A stretch of DNA of 64,000 bases, from assembly GCA_034336665.1 (NCBI GenBank), contig JAPFBE010000033.1:3038001-3102000 (forward strand), written 5' to 3'. The DNA comes from Luscinia megarhynchos. Taxonomy: Eukaryota > Chordata > Aves > Passeriformes > Turdidae. This document shows positions 22,703-33,720 of this stretch, in pieces (the first letter of the stretch is position 1; each line of letters starts with the position of its first letter). The translations under genes and the position numbers were made by a program. Under the pieces are notes generated by a model. That model did no database searches. It worked only from the letters and a program-made list of their open reading frames with translations, and was not told the origin of the DNA.

Positions 22703-24698
22703 CTAGCCCTGGTTATTATTTCTTTCCTGGGCATACATAGTGGAGGTTCCTTCCAGGGTATCTGACAGATCATTCTCCCTTCTGTAATACCCTGCACCTT
22801 TACCATGGGAGGTTGAAGCTATCTTCATTTTAGCGCGGTTCCCCTGGTTAGCATTTCCCTCCCTGAGCTGACGCACCCGTGCTGCCAGGACAGAAGTGGC
22901 TTTCCCATCCCATTTGCCCATGTCTTCCCCATGGTCTCGCAGGAAGAACCACAGGTCAACTCGAGGGGTGTACCCTCTCTCCCTAGCTGCGGGGCGTTGG
23001 TTTCTAGATTTGGGGCCTGTGACTCTTACTGGTGCCGCACTGATCTTCCTTATCTCCTCCCTTATCTCCTCCCTCATCTCCTCCTTTATCTCCTCCCTCA
23101 TCCCCTCCATCCTATCTTGGACCTCTTGGAGGTCCCTGACCACGGCAGAGACATTGGCCTGCATTGGGCCATTCATCACACTCTCAAATTTTCTGAGCTT
23201 TTTGGCAACAGAACCCACTGTCTCTTGGTGGTTATCAGCATTGATCATTGCAATGAAGGTGGTATATTGAGATGGCCCCAGGGTTTCCAAATTCCACAGC
23301 ATCTGCCCTGTGCACCTGACCTTGTCAGGGTCATTGTCATGCTGTCCATCCCTCCCAAAGAGTACCTCTAATACTGCCACTTCTCTCAGCTGCTGGATCC
23401 CTTCCTCAAGAGTCTTCCAGCGCATTCTAAGGTGGTGCTCCTGCATTCTTTCTTTGTGGACAAACCTCTCTCTCACACTCATTAAAAGCCAGTCCCAGAG
23501 GGAAAGGAGGCCTTGCTCCCTTACGAATATCTGGTCCACACCTGAGTCCTGGGCCAAGGATCCCAAATTCCTGGCCTCAGTTCCATCCAGTTGCACACCT
23601 GTTCCCGTAAGGTCCCAGACCCGCAGTAACCAAGTTGTAAAAGGCTCATGGCCCTGCCGTGCAATGTCTTTACGCAGGTTACGGAGACTATCATATGAGA
23701 GGGACTCGGTGATGATCTCAACCTCTGGCTCCATTGCTGGTTGTGAGGACCCTCCTGGCTGATCCCCATTATCTAGGTGCCTCGTTTTAATCTTAGATTT
23801 TCTAGTTTCCACAGGGGCAACTGCTGCTGGCTGTGGCTTCCCATGTGATCCAGCTGGAACCTGGACAGATACAAAATCTACGGGTTCCACTGCAGCACCA
23901 TCTGACTCTCCCTCTTTAGGGCAGAGGAAGGGTTTCTCACCAGCTGGAGAAAAGTGCTCCTTCAACATCTGACTGTGCTCCTTCAACATTTGGCCTATAT
24001 CATTCATTAGAGCCCCCACCCACTCTGGGTGGTTCATTTCTGCAGTGGGCTGTGGGGCAGCGTTAGTCTCTGGGGTAGCATCCCTAGTCCCTGGTGCAGG
24101 GGGAGACTCTGGGGAAACATCCCTAGTCCCTGGGGCAGGGGCAGGTTCTGGGGCAACACCCCTAGTCCCTGGGGCAAGGGTAGGTTCTGCGGCAACATCC
24201 CTAGTCCCTGGGGCATGGGCAGGCTCTGGGGCAGCACCTCTATTTCCTGGGGTAGGTAGCAGGGTTGTTATCCAAGCCAATATTCGTTTGTTGCTGAATG
24301 CTAAGTAGAACAGGCCTATCAGCAATATCAGCCACTGTATAATAAGACTAGCAATTAAAGCAGATCTGAAATCCTTGAAAACTGGTGGGGTAGCCTCAAA
24401 AAAATGGGTGATGGGTTGGGAGAAAATTTCCCTTGCATTCATTACCTCACAGTAAGTACCATTATTGAAATAACCCCAGAAACACGCAGTTAGAGTACGA
24501 TAGCTCTGGATCCATGTGGCCACTTCCCAGAAAAAAATTAAAAACCCATGAATTCCTGACATAATCAATCCACCAAATTAATCGGATAATAGCTACAGTA
24601 GCTTTGGTGAGAAGGCCCATATTCAAATAAGGGCTTGCAAATGGGAGAGAGATATCTGTGGCCACATGGATCCCAAACCAGATTAAACCGGACAACAT
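22703..24698 (-). pseudogene. gag: ERVL-like gag with hydrophobic N-terminal region, copy 2
   Basis: The probable ATG is at 24698-24696, only about 55 bases past the primer-binding site. The first ~55 codons are hydrophobic. A one-base shift in an A/T run near 24530-24540 moves to a 621-codon frame (24568-22703). That frame has a strong membrane segment (SLIIQWLILLIGLFYLAF), a Pro-rich 13-residue repeat, and a capsid-like region with TWLLRVWD that recalls ERVL/Fv1-type Gag. Next come a Glu/Arg-rich coiled coil (EEIKEEMREEIREEIR) and a basic tail. I see no CCHC zinc knuckle. The same order occurs in copy 3. Confidence 0.8.
24069..24263 (-). repeat. 39-bp coding repeat, 5 units, in gag of copy 2
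   Basis: Units start at 24069, 24108, 24147, 24186 and 24225 (TCTGGGG..CCTAGTCCCTGG), coding a 13-residue Pro/Gly-rich unit with APGTRD. The length keeps the reading frame. Copy 3 has only about one unit at the matching place. Copy 5 has a different, 57-bp repeat there. Confidence 0.88.
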
Positions 24699-24753
24699 GT
24701 TGCCACTTAAGAGAGCTGTTACTCCTGCCTTAACTCTCCTCTCAGTGCCCTCC

Positions 24754-24771
24754 ACCCCAGGTTGGGTGCCA
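24754..24771 (-). promoter_or_regulatory. Primer-binding site, tRNA-Lys-like
   Basis: The minus strand reads TGGCACCCAACCTGGGGT, five bases inside the 5' LTR. It differs at a few positions from the site used by retroviruses primed with tRNA-Lys(1,2). Reverse transcription would start here. Confidence 0.75.
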
Positions 24772-24776
24772 AAATC

Positions 24777-25488
24777 TGTCCTGGTTTGAAGGACAGGTGT
24801 CTGCCAATAAAAGCAGAAGTTTTCCTCTGAAGTAGAGACCTTAATCCACTCCCCCCCCAAGTATTATGAATGTTTGAATCCAAGACTCTGAGGCAGAGAT
24901 TAGGGGGTAGGAATAACAGCTTTTTTACTAATATATCTAACCTTACAAACAGAAACAACAGCAGTTGTTCAAACTGCCAACAACACAGAAGAGATAACTC
25001 GGTTCCAGTCCTTTCTTTAGCTGTGGGCACATTCTCTTTGCAGTCAGTCCCGGTGCTCCAGACAGAACAAAGCCCACTGGCCGCAGAGAAGTGGGAGCGC
25101 AGGTGGGAAGCGTGGCAGCAGCCACGCCAATCTCGGGTGGGAACGGGCTGGAGCAGGCCGCTCCTCGCTCACCGTTGTGTCGGGGTGATCAGCTGTGTCC
25201 TCAGAGGCAGGAGGCTGCAGCGGGGCAGATGCAGGGCATGTGATCGCAGAGCGTCTGGCTCTCCTGCCTTCAGCCGCGTGGCTGCAGACGGGCGTCCTCC
25301 TCCGGGCTCCCCGGAAACATGAGTTCCTCCGGAAGCATGAGAGCCCCTCTGCCAGCCCGGCTCCCACCTACACCTTTTGTTCAGAGTCGTCAAAGGTCCT
25401 GGGTGTGACCCGGCCAGCTCCATTGGCCTGATAATGTGAAAAATTCTTTAAATTGACACAGTAATAGAAAAATACTCAACCCCCAACA
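24777..25488 (-). mobile_element. 5' LTR of copy 2, family 1
   Basis: 712 bases, TGTCCTGGTTTG..CCCCCAACA on the plus strand. It is the partner of the LTR at 18714. The small number of differences suggests recent insertion on a neutral clock. Confidence 0.93.
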
Positions 25489-25493
25489 GTCTC

Positions 25494-26339
25494 TTTTACT
25501 ATTACATAAAATATTTCAAGTTTTTTTGCACCAACATCTGACCTCGTTTGGTTTTAATTATGGTTTTTGTGTCTATTTCAAACCTTTCTGGGTTTCATCT
25601 GTTTTACTCACAGAGGCTTCGTTTCCTTTGGTCTTTTGTGTTAAAGTCATTCGTAATACCTGTTTAAAAGCAGACCTTGCCTTTCTAAGCTGCATCATAA
25701 CATCTCCTACCCTTGCTACTCCTGCTATATCTTACTTGGTTCGTTCTACATGGGCATTTTTTGTTCCCTTTCCTCTGCATCCATGCTCCAAGGAGCACTG
25801 AGATGGTTCTTTTTTTTTTTTCTCTCTGGAAACTGTTGCTCTGGACACAGGTAGTTGGGCATTTAAGTCCTTTGAATTGCTGGCTTCTGCTTTAACTTAC
25901 AGTTTACTCTTTTGTTGAGTGGTAAAGAATCTTGTGTGCATTTTGTTTAAGCTGCATGAATCATTGAAATGACTGTAGCTATTTGTAGTTTCTGGAAGCA
26001 GGCGGCAAAGCTTCCCTTGATCTTTCTATACCAGCAGAACTTATTGGCAGGGTCAGAAAGCAATATTTGTACCATGCACAGCACAGCAATTGTGCCCGGT
26101 ACTGGAGCTTTAAGCTGAATATTTCAAGAGGAGTCTGTGTCTCTCCACCTCATGTTAAGCCAGCATGAAATCCAAAGAGTGTTGTTTCTGTTGTGGATGT
26201 GTTGAATTAGCTTAATTGGATCATCTTTATTCACTTTTATTAGAAAGTAGGAACCATGTATTAATGAAATGAGAAATGATAATAAATATTAGGGATAATG
26301 AGAAGAGGTGCATTTCCTGAGAAGCTTTGTTTCCACTGA
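25494..26339. other. Non-LTR flank, no gene recognised
   Basis: AT-rich DNA between copy 2 and copy 4 with no LTR termini, no convincing ORF and no known repeat that I can name. It may be host sequence or a very old repeat. Confidence 0.4.
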
Positions 26340-26909
26340 TGTTCTGATTTTGGCTGGGACAGAGTTCATTTTTTTCTTAGTTGCTGCTATAAGTGCTGTG
26401 TTTTGGATTCAGTATGAGGATAATGCTGATAATACACTGATATTTTGGTTGTTGCTGAGCGGTGCTTATCCTGAGTCAAGGGCTTTTCAGTGTTTCATGT
26501 TCTGCCAGTGAGAAGCTGAACAAGATAGGAGGGAGCATGGCCAAGACAGCTGACCTGAACCAGCCAAAGGAATATTCCATACCATAGAACATCATACCCA
26601 GTATATAAACTGGAGGGAGTTGGCCAGGAGCTGCTGATCGCTGCTCAGGGATGGGCTGGGCATCATTCAGCAGATGATGAGCAACTGTATTGTGCATCAC
26701 TTGTTTTTGTTCTTGAATTTGATTCTCTCTTTTTATCTCCTTTTTCATTATGAGTAGCACTATGAGTATTATATTTTATTTCAGTTACTAAACTGTTCTT
26801 ATCTCAACCCACGGATTTTACCTTTTTACAATTTTCCTCTCCATCCCATCACAGAGGAGAGAGGGTGATCAAGTGATACTTATTCGCTGGCTGGGGTAAA
26901 ACCATGACA
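26340..26909 (+). mobile_element. 5' LTR of ERVL-like copy 4, family 4
   Basis: It starts TGTTCTGATTTTGGCTGGGAC and ends ACCATGACA, 570 bases. A TATATAAA box lies near 26602. A primer-binding site follows at 26918. Relatives are the split LTR at 54054/61182 and the fragment at 61928. The TTTGGCTGGGAC start is a style common in avian ERVL LTRs. Confidence 0.82.
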
Positions 26910-26917
26910 GTCCTTTT

Positions 26918-26935
26918 TGGTGACCAATGTGGGGC
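26918..26935 (+). promoter_or_regulatory. Degenerate primer-binding site of copy 4
   Basis: TGGTGACCAATGTGGGGC is two mismatches from the copy 5 site at 55089 (TGGTGCCCAACGTGGGGC). It lies eight bases past the LTR, which supports the LTR end and the plus orientation. Confidence 0.7.
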
Positions 26936-26939
26936 ACAA

Positions 26940-28560
26940 AAGGTTGAAATAAGGAGAGATCTGACTAAAGCATGTTTTAAAAAATCTCTTATAAGTATTC
27001 ATCATATTAGTTTAATAGTAGCTGGTCACAATGTTGATTTATTTGGTCCCAGAGTTGTTACATTTGTTCTCACAGTTGCATTATATAACACAGTACTCGC
27101 AGCATGTGTTCAGTTTTTTGTGTTTATCTCCCTTGGAGTCTGAGCCAAGGTTCTCCTTTTGCTGTACTTTGTAATACTGGCTTGTGATATGATGGAATTT
27201 TGCTGTTTGCAAAACTAATCTGGTGTGCGTAGTCAGCATTACCATCACCTCTGTACCTTGGGAGCTGTCTATTGGAAGCTATTAATAATCACACCTTTTG
27301 CCTTTTTCTTTTCAGGGACACCTATGGGGGACACATCTTCCCACATCTTCCCCTTCTCTTTCATCCTAATTACAGTAGCATTTGAGAATTTTGAAAATTA
27401 TGAATATCTTTTGAATACCCTTGAAACCAACCTGGCCCTATTGCTAGAAACCAGAACGTTGCTGAATGTGATTCAGCTCTTGTTAAGTGTTAAGCAACTA
27501 TCTGTGGCTATTCACACCCTTATGACAAGCTCTGCAGCTCTTCCAATCCCAGACACATACTCCAGCCCTGGCAACAGACACCACAATTGAACCAGAGGAC
27601 AACCCAAACCAGCATCAATCACCTTATACACAAGCAGAAATGGGTATGAAAGACATCTCATTGAATAAAGGAGGACAAAGCAGGGCCATCACAGGAAAAG
27701 GTCAAAATAACAGAACAAGACCACTCAATCCTTAATCTCTGAGTGAGCTGTGGCATATGAAAAAGCTTTCAGTCACTGTCCAGGTGAGCACATTGTCACC
27801 TGGTTGCTCCAATGCCAGGATAACAGGGCTAACAGTTTGGAATTAGGGGATAGGGAAGCCAAGCAGCTGGGATCACTTGCTAAGGAAGAAGGCATTGACA
27901 AAGCATTCAAAAGAGGGACACAAGTCCTTAGCCTCTGGAGGTGACTCCTGTCAAACATGAAGGAAAGCTATCCCTTCAAGGAAGATGTTGTTATATGCTG
28001 CCCAGGAAAGTAGATGACAGTAAAGGTATGCCTTACCTGAGGGAATTAGCCATTCTAGAGATGATTTATTATGACTCAAACAACACACAATTACCCACAG
28101 ATCCAGATCAAATTCAACGCACGTGACCCATGTGGTGGAAATTTGTATGGAGTACACCATCACTGTATGCCAACTCACTGGCAACAATGAGCTGGAAAGA
28201 TGAAGCACCACCAACAGTAGATGAAGTGCCTTATCATCTCTGGGAATACAAAGACAATCTCTTCCTCCCTCATCTCACCTGTGGAGAAACTGCCTGAAAA
28301 ACTTTTCTGGGAGTTCAAGTGATTTTACCTGTGGGACCACAGAGAAGACATGAGGAAGTGGGATGGAAAACCTACCTCAGCCCTAGAGGCATGGGTGTGG
28401 GAATTGCAAGGAAAAAAATCCCAAATGGGGATTCATCCAGGAAAATTGCTGCTCTAGTCTCCAGTGTGTAGTTTCCCAGACAGAGTAGAAGGACTGATCT
28501 TACTCTTGATCCTATAGAAAGAAATTCTAATCCATCTCTACAAGAAGTGGATAATCCTTT
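26940..28560 (+). pseudogene. gag: Eroded ERVL-like gag, copy 4
   Basis: Short hydrophobic blocks occur at 26940-27143 and 27225-27590. These are followed by a capsid-like block at 27750-27944 with IVTWLLQCQD, GDREAKQLGSLA and LSLWR, which line up with TWLLRVWD, GTEARNLGSLA and LSLWDW in copy 2. Further matches run to about 28450 in changing frames. A hydrophobic N-terminal part again precedes the capsid region, although it is too eroded to place exact membrane segments. Confidence 0.62.
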
Positions 28561-30140
28561 GGCCAGTATTAGAAGGGCCCTGCCTCCAGCCAGGTGGAGG
28601 AGAGGGATAACTGGGTTTCCTGGACTGTGTGGATTTGATGGCCTGGCACAACAGCCCCACAGGAGTACCAGGCTCTAGTAGACACTGGTGCACATTGTAT
28701 GCTAATGCCACCAAGCTTTGTAGGGACAGAATTCATTTGTATTTCTAGAATGACAAGGGGATCCAAACAGCTAAAGCTGAAATCAGCCTGACTGGTAATG
28801 AGTGGCAAAAGCATCCTATTGTGACAGGCCCAGAGGCTCCATGCATCTTAGGCATAGACTGTCGTAGGAGAGGGTATTTCAAGGACCCAAAAGGATACCA
28901 GGGGAATTTTGGTATAGCTGCCTTAGAGATGGAGGAGATTAAGCAGCTTTACCTTGCCTGGTCTCTCAGAGAATACTTCTGTTGTGGGGTAGCTGAAGGT
29001 AAAAGAATAACAGGTGGCAATTACTACCAGAACAGAGCACTGACGGCAATGTCACACCAACTGAGATTCCATGATTCCTATCCATGAGCTGACTCATCAC
29101 CTGGAGAGTCAAGGAGAGATCAGGAGGACATAATCACCCTTTAATAGCCCCATATGGCCAATGCACAAGTCTAATGGAGAACATAGACTAAGAGTAGATT
29201 ATCACGGCTTGAATGTAGTAACACTGAGTGCTGCCATACCAAACATGCTGGAACTTCAATTCCAACTGGTTGTCATGATCCGCTCAACCTGAGTGGGAGT
29301 AGTGATGGTTTGTTTGACCACACGGTGCAAAAGACAAACAGCAAGAGACTCAAGTTTTATTCAGCCACGAGCAGCAATGCACTTTATTGAGTGCCAACTA
29401 CTCAGCTTTGCGATAGAGGGAAGAGAAAGATAAAGTAAATGAAGCAAAATGGGAGGGAGAAAGAGAGAAGGATGCAGAATAGCTACCAACAGATGGGACG
29501 ACGTCCTCGTGGTCTTCAGCCAACAGAAGCGTCTTCCGTCCATGGGGAGAAAGAGATCTCAGAGTCTCTTCAGGAAAGTCACTTTTTATAGTCCTTTTCC
29601 AAAGCGAGTGGCCTCTGGCCAAAAGGTGGGGAGATTTATGGACTATTGTATGAGGAGACTGTTACTCCAACAAACACGTGCAGGAACAGAATGCTACAGC
29701 CAATACCCTGCTCGAGAGCAGCGTACCATGGCAAGCAGCAAGCACACCTACAAACATTCCCTTGGCAATCATCCACCTTTGCCAGGCCAGAAACTCCTGT
29801 CCGAAGCGAATGGTGGGGTCCCAGGGTCTCAGTCTCTGATCTTGGACGGTTGTGAGGCAGATCAGGGAAACTTCTGACCAACCAGTACACTGATAAAAAA
29901 GACAGCTAAATGGTGCCACAATTGATATTGCTAATGCATTTTTTAATCCCTTTGGCAGCAGAGTGCTGGCCACCATTCACTTTCTCTTGGAGGGGTGTCC
30001 AGTACACCTGGAATCTACTGTCCCAGGGGTGGAAGTACAGCCTCAGCATCTGCCATGGACTGATTCAGACTGCACTGGAGCACGGTGGAGCTCCAGAACA
30101 CCTGCAGTATATTGATAATATTGTGTGGAGAAAAAGAGCA
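28561..30140 (+). pseudogene. pol: Protease and RT fragment, copy 4, split by an LTR
   Basis: Protease codons GACACTGGT (28681-28689) are followed by a frame with TGPEAPCILGIDC, matching copy 2. RT sequence runs to 29265, where a family 5 LTR was inserted. It resumes at 29895 with the IDIANAFF region, the LSQGWKYS phrase and a YID-like active-site remnant near 30108. Homology ends at about 30140, so RNase H and integrase are absent. Several stops and shifts. Confidence 0.7.
29271..29889 (-). mobile_element. Solo LTR, family 5, inside RT of copy 4
   Basis: The plus strand reads TGTCATGATCC..CCAGTACA, flanked by CTGGT (29266-29270) and CTGAT (29890-29894). This is a 5-bp duplication with one mismatch. 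A minus-strand AATAAA lies near 29391. It is the reverse-complement relative of the LTR at 9172-9781. The RT reading continues on either side. Confidence 0.87.
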
Positions 30141-30348
30141 GAATAAGTTTTTGAGACGGGACGGTGAGCAATTCTGCGCGAAAAAACTGGGCTTCTGGAA
30201 AGCAAATCAATATGATTTTGCAAAAGCTGATTTATTGTTTACAATTCACCCTAATTATACATTTCTAGAACCATCACCCACTTTACAATTGGTAATTTTA
30301 GGATATTGATCCACCCATTCAAACCCCTGAAAGTCCATAATTGATGGT
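30141..30348. other. Short unassigned stretch
   Basis: AT-rich DNA between the broken end of copy 4 and a family 3 LTR. No feature recognised. Confidence 0.35.
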
Positions 30349-31000
30349 TGACCGGGTTTGAAGGACAGGTGTCTGCCAATAAAGGCAGAAGCTTCCCTTT
30401 GAAATGGAGAATGTAAACCCCCTTCTTCCAAATTATTACTTCAATTTGGAAATTAAGGGGCTCTCAGGCAAAGATATGGGAATTAGGAATAACAGTTCTT
30501 TACTAGGAAAATTAAAATAGAAATGCAGTATTAAAAAGAACAATCCCAAAAACACTGACAGAGTCAGAATACGACCTGACACCCTGTCAGTCAGGGTGTT
30601 GGTAGCAGTCCAATTAAATGGTGGCTACAGTCCTCCTGCAGTGGCAGATGTGGTTCAGATGAAGCAGTACCTTTTACAGGTAGAAGGGTGCAATTTTCCT
30701 CTGAAGGTCCAGGGATGATGTGGAAAAGGTCCGGTTTTCCTCTGGAATCCAGTGGAAAGATGGTATCTTATTCAAAATTCCAGTTCTTATCTAGGTAGGA
30801 AAGACTTGGCTCCTCTCCCTGACTGGAGCATCTCCCAATGGGATGATGTAATTTTATCAGTCATACAGTGGGATTAAATGGGCCAGCCACAGATGATATC
30901 TTCCTGGAGGGAGGATGGGTTGTGGAAAAGATAAAGTGATTGCCCCACCTAGTCTTAAAGATGGCCCATTAGCAGATAGTATGTGCCACTTAATGGGGAA
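30349..31000 (-). mobile_element. LTR, family 3, diverged and truncated
   Basis: It begins TGACCGGGTTTGAAGG on the plus strand. Patches such as CAGAGTCAGAATACGACCTGACACC and TGGCCCATTAGCAGATA match the reverse complement of the copy 5 LTRs. Its first 45 bases also resemble family 1. The sense 5' end is lost near 31000, where a GGAA array begins. Confidence 0.68.
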
Positions 31001-31020
31001 AAAATGGGGAGAAAGGAAGG

Positions 31021-31254
31021 TAGGATTCCAGGAGGGAAGGATTCCAGGAAGGAAGGATTCCAGGGAGGGAGGGAGGGAGGGAGGGAGGGAGGGAGGGAGG
31101 AAGGAAGGAAGGAAGGAAGGAAGGAAGGAAGGAAGGAAGGAAGGAAGGAAGGAAGGAAGGAAGGAAGGAAGGAAGGAAGGAAGGAAGGAAGGAAGGAAGG
31201 AAGGAAGGAAGGAAGGAAGGAAGGAAGGAAGGAAGGAAGGAAGGAAGGAAGGAA
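31021..31254. repeat. GGGA then GGAA microsatellite
   Basis: Imperfect GGAA-rich units lead into (GGGA)n at about 31061-31098, then nearly perfect (GGAA)n to 31254, close to 40 tandem units. The long Lys/Glu/Gly-rich or Leu/Pro/Ser-rich ORFs it creates are artefacts. Confidence 0.97.
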
Positions 31255-31700
31255 TAGGGAAAGACGTGTGTATGGGGAGTGGGGGGGACAGGGGCAGAGT
31301 GACAGGTGTTACGTGGAAGTGTATTACCCCTCCCAGGGGTCACAATGATGTCTCGTTGCTCCCCTCCATCTGGTCTCGGTGGTGCGGGTCTCCTGCCGCC
31401 GCCACCACACCACGCCAAAAATTATAGAATCCAGTGGATTAATAAACATTTTGGGCAGGTGGGAATGCCCATGTGCCTCCCTTGCAGGGTGCCAGTTTCA
31501 CACTGTCCTTTGGAACACTGTGGATCTGTTGCATCATGTTGCAGTGCTCTGGTGCAGGGTCTGGGGACCCTTTTGGGAGGTGGCCTTTGATGGACCATGA
31601 CACCCTCTCTGCTGTGGATGCAGCTTCTCCTAGGGTGAAGGGGCCCCACAGCTGATCTGGTCTGCACAGTGGAGGATGGGCATTCACTGCCTCTCACCAG
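31255..31700 (-). mobile_element. Family 8 ERV 3' end, minus-sense
   Basis: An LTR whose sense start TGTCATGG is at 31602, running left to about 31255. A purine-rich GCAGAGAGGG lies just outside it and internal sequence shared with 18281-18350 reaches about 31700. It is clearly related to 18367-18708, including a similar junction with a purine/pyrimidine microsatellite. Confidence 0.65.
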
Positions 31701-31966
31701 AGGCTTTTTAAGCACACACCCAAAGCTTCTTTCCCCTCAACCTTTGGTTTGAGAGTCTGTGTGCACCTGGCAGCTGATAGCCCTGAGGCTGTGGTGTCCG
31801 CTCTGAATGTGTTAAGCTTGTGCTCTGTGAATATATTCTTCTCCCCTAGCCCTGAGTTGTTACCTTATCTTATCTTCATCAGCCAGCAGTGCAAGGCCTC
31901 AGTCAGGACCCCATTCAGAGTGTGGTGGTCCTCTGCAGCTTTTGTAATAGTCTTGCTATAACAGGC
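31701..31966. other. No gene recognised
   Basis: Mixed-composition DNA, perhaps more of the family 8 internal region. No ORF with a recognisable domain. Confidence 0.35.
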
Positions 31967-33246
31967 TGTGCTGGTTTTGCATGGAAGTTACCTAGGAGGA
32001 TGTCGCTATCCAGCTAGGAGCAGTGAATAACAGCAACAGACTTCTTCCTTGGGCAAAAGAAGCACTTTATTGAAAACCCGACTCATATTTATAGGATGGT
32101 TCGCAAATCTCAAGCGGGACAGTAGTTCATTGGACAATAGGAGAAAACATCCCCTGTCATGTACATCACGCACTGTCTCAGGTCAACACCAGGTGCTAAT
32201 CTCTGTTCATTAATTCCTTTCTATTTTCAAGAAAGCTATCACCCTGGGAAAAATTCAGGCCGGAGCTGGGAAAGTGTCCCGGCCTGAGAAAAATCCTCAG
32301 AACATGAGAAAGAGAAAAAGACTCAGAACCTGGAAAAGGCCTGGCTGAAATTTGCCTAGGCCTTCAGCAGTGTCCACAGGAGGAGGGCACAGACACACAC
32401 ACACACACAGGGGTTTTTCTCTATGAGAACTTCCTCTGTAAGTTGCTGAGTTGCTGGCACCAATCAGAAGCTCATTTAATAATTGACAGCCTGGGAAACC
32501 AATTAGAGAAGTTACTTTGCCTCCATAAACCACATTGGTAAAAGTGAGAAGGTCTGTTTTGACTTCCGGCCTGTGAGGAGGTAAGGCCAGCCGGCCCGGC
32601 TCGGCCCAGCCCGGCCCCACCCCATGTGGCCTGACCGGGCAGGGGTGGGCTTGGGAGCCACTGCTCTCTCCCCCCAATCCATTTTTGACCAGGGGCCATG
32701 ATGGCTAAGGGGGGAGAGAGAGAGACGGTAAGCCCTAGCTGCTGGCTCGGAGAAGCTGAGGGGAGGCAAAGCCTCCCCTGGCACTGCTTGACATACTAGC
32801 ACGGCTCCAGCATGGCCTGGCCCAGCTCCTGCACCTTCTGTGTAAAATTTTAACCCTTTCAATGCTAGGATAAAACTGCAGATCTGTTGTCCCTTGAATG
32901 AGAGGAATAAAGCAAAAAGTATACTAAAGTCAGTGAAGTAAGAGTCAAGTTTCCAGATAGGAAAAAAGTGAGAAGACGCCATGAAAACTGGCTGAAAAAA
33001 AAAAATTTGTAAGCTATGAGGTGGACTGGACTACACTGAAAATTCCTATAAATCTTGAAAAAAACATGGGAGGGTGGAAGTGTTTGAGAAAAAATCCTTT
33101 GCCCTAAGGAAAAGGGGGTCTCTGCTCTGGAGAATAGAAAGATGAACAGAGACATTTAATGAAAAAAGGGATGAAGAGAACTTTTGCTTTTGAACAGCTT
33201 GTCCTTAAAAATAATGCCCCATAAGTTTTAACATAACCCACAAACA
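31967..33246 (-). mobile_element. Long LTR, family 7, edges probable
   Basis: It starts TGTGCTGGTTTTGCATGG on the plus strand and probably ends CACAAACA at 33246. The flanks CAGGC/CAGGT match at four of five positions. A minus-strand AATAAA sits near 32073, 100 bases from the sense end. A GC-rich block lies at 32560-32850. This order matches the family 7 LTR at 14229-15457. A short CA repeat lies at 32392-32409. Confidence 0.6.
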
Positions 33247-33720
33247 CAGGTCTAGGAAGACTGTGAAAAGAGAAAAAGATTCACAATTTGCAAATTTTTC
33301 CTGGGCAGATGAGAATTGTGAAAGTAAAAACACAAAAAAACTTTTTTCTCTTAAGAAAAATCCCTATAGCCAAACAAAACAAAATCTCTCTCTCTGAAGT
33401 AAACTAAAATAATTATTTAAATAAAATACTTACTAAAGTGTCTCTGTATATTGTTGCTAAAAATGTGGTAAGTAGGGGGAAGGAAGGAGTAATCTGGAAA
33501 TCTTATTCCAAATTTCTTATTTTTCACTGTGTTGTTAATAAATTTCTTCTTTATACCCTTTTAAGCATAAGGCCTGCCTTGTTTTTGCTCCTAATCCTAT
33601 AATCCTATCCCAAAACAAAAATTAAGTATATTAAAATTAGCAAACCTAAATTAAACCAAGACACAGGCAAAAGTCCTTCATGAAAATATTTAAGTCATAA
33701 ACTATAATATTTCAGTCTCT
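33247..33720. other. AT-rich stretch, no gene recognised
   Basis: Purine-rich and AT-rich DNA with an AATAAA near 33537. It ends sharply at 33721, where ERVL-like pol sequence begins. It may be an eroded LTR. Confidence 0.35.

Larger units (their letters stand above)
18714..25488 (-). mobile_element. Complete ERVL-like provirus, copy 2 (no env)
   Basis: In sense order (right to left): 5' LTR 25488-24777, primer-binding site 24771-24754, gag, protease, RT/RNase H, integrase, polypurine tract GGGTGGATAA beside 19422, and 3' LTR 19421-18714. The flanks CTCTC (18709-18713) and GTCTC (25489-25493) match at four of five positions. No env ORF lies between integrase and the 3' LTR, as is usual for ERVL-type elements. 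Each gene has a few stops or frameshifts, so it is inactive but fairly young. Confidence 0.9.

Noticed and set aside
15379..24308. Plus-strand ORFs over 15.4-24.3 kb (for example 21531-22130, 199 codons)
   Set aside because: They are antisense shadows of the minus-strand gag and pol of copies 1 and 2.
26308..26511. A hydrophobic 67-codon ORF that looks membrane-associated
   Set aside because: It lies inside the family 4 LTR (26340-26909). The hydrophobic look comes from T-rich U3 sequence.
30915..31427. Long ORFs of repeating Lys/Glu/Gly or Leu/Pro/Ser residues
   Set aside because: They are translations of the GGAA microsatellite in different frames, with no start context or domain.
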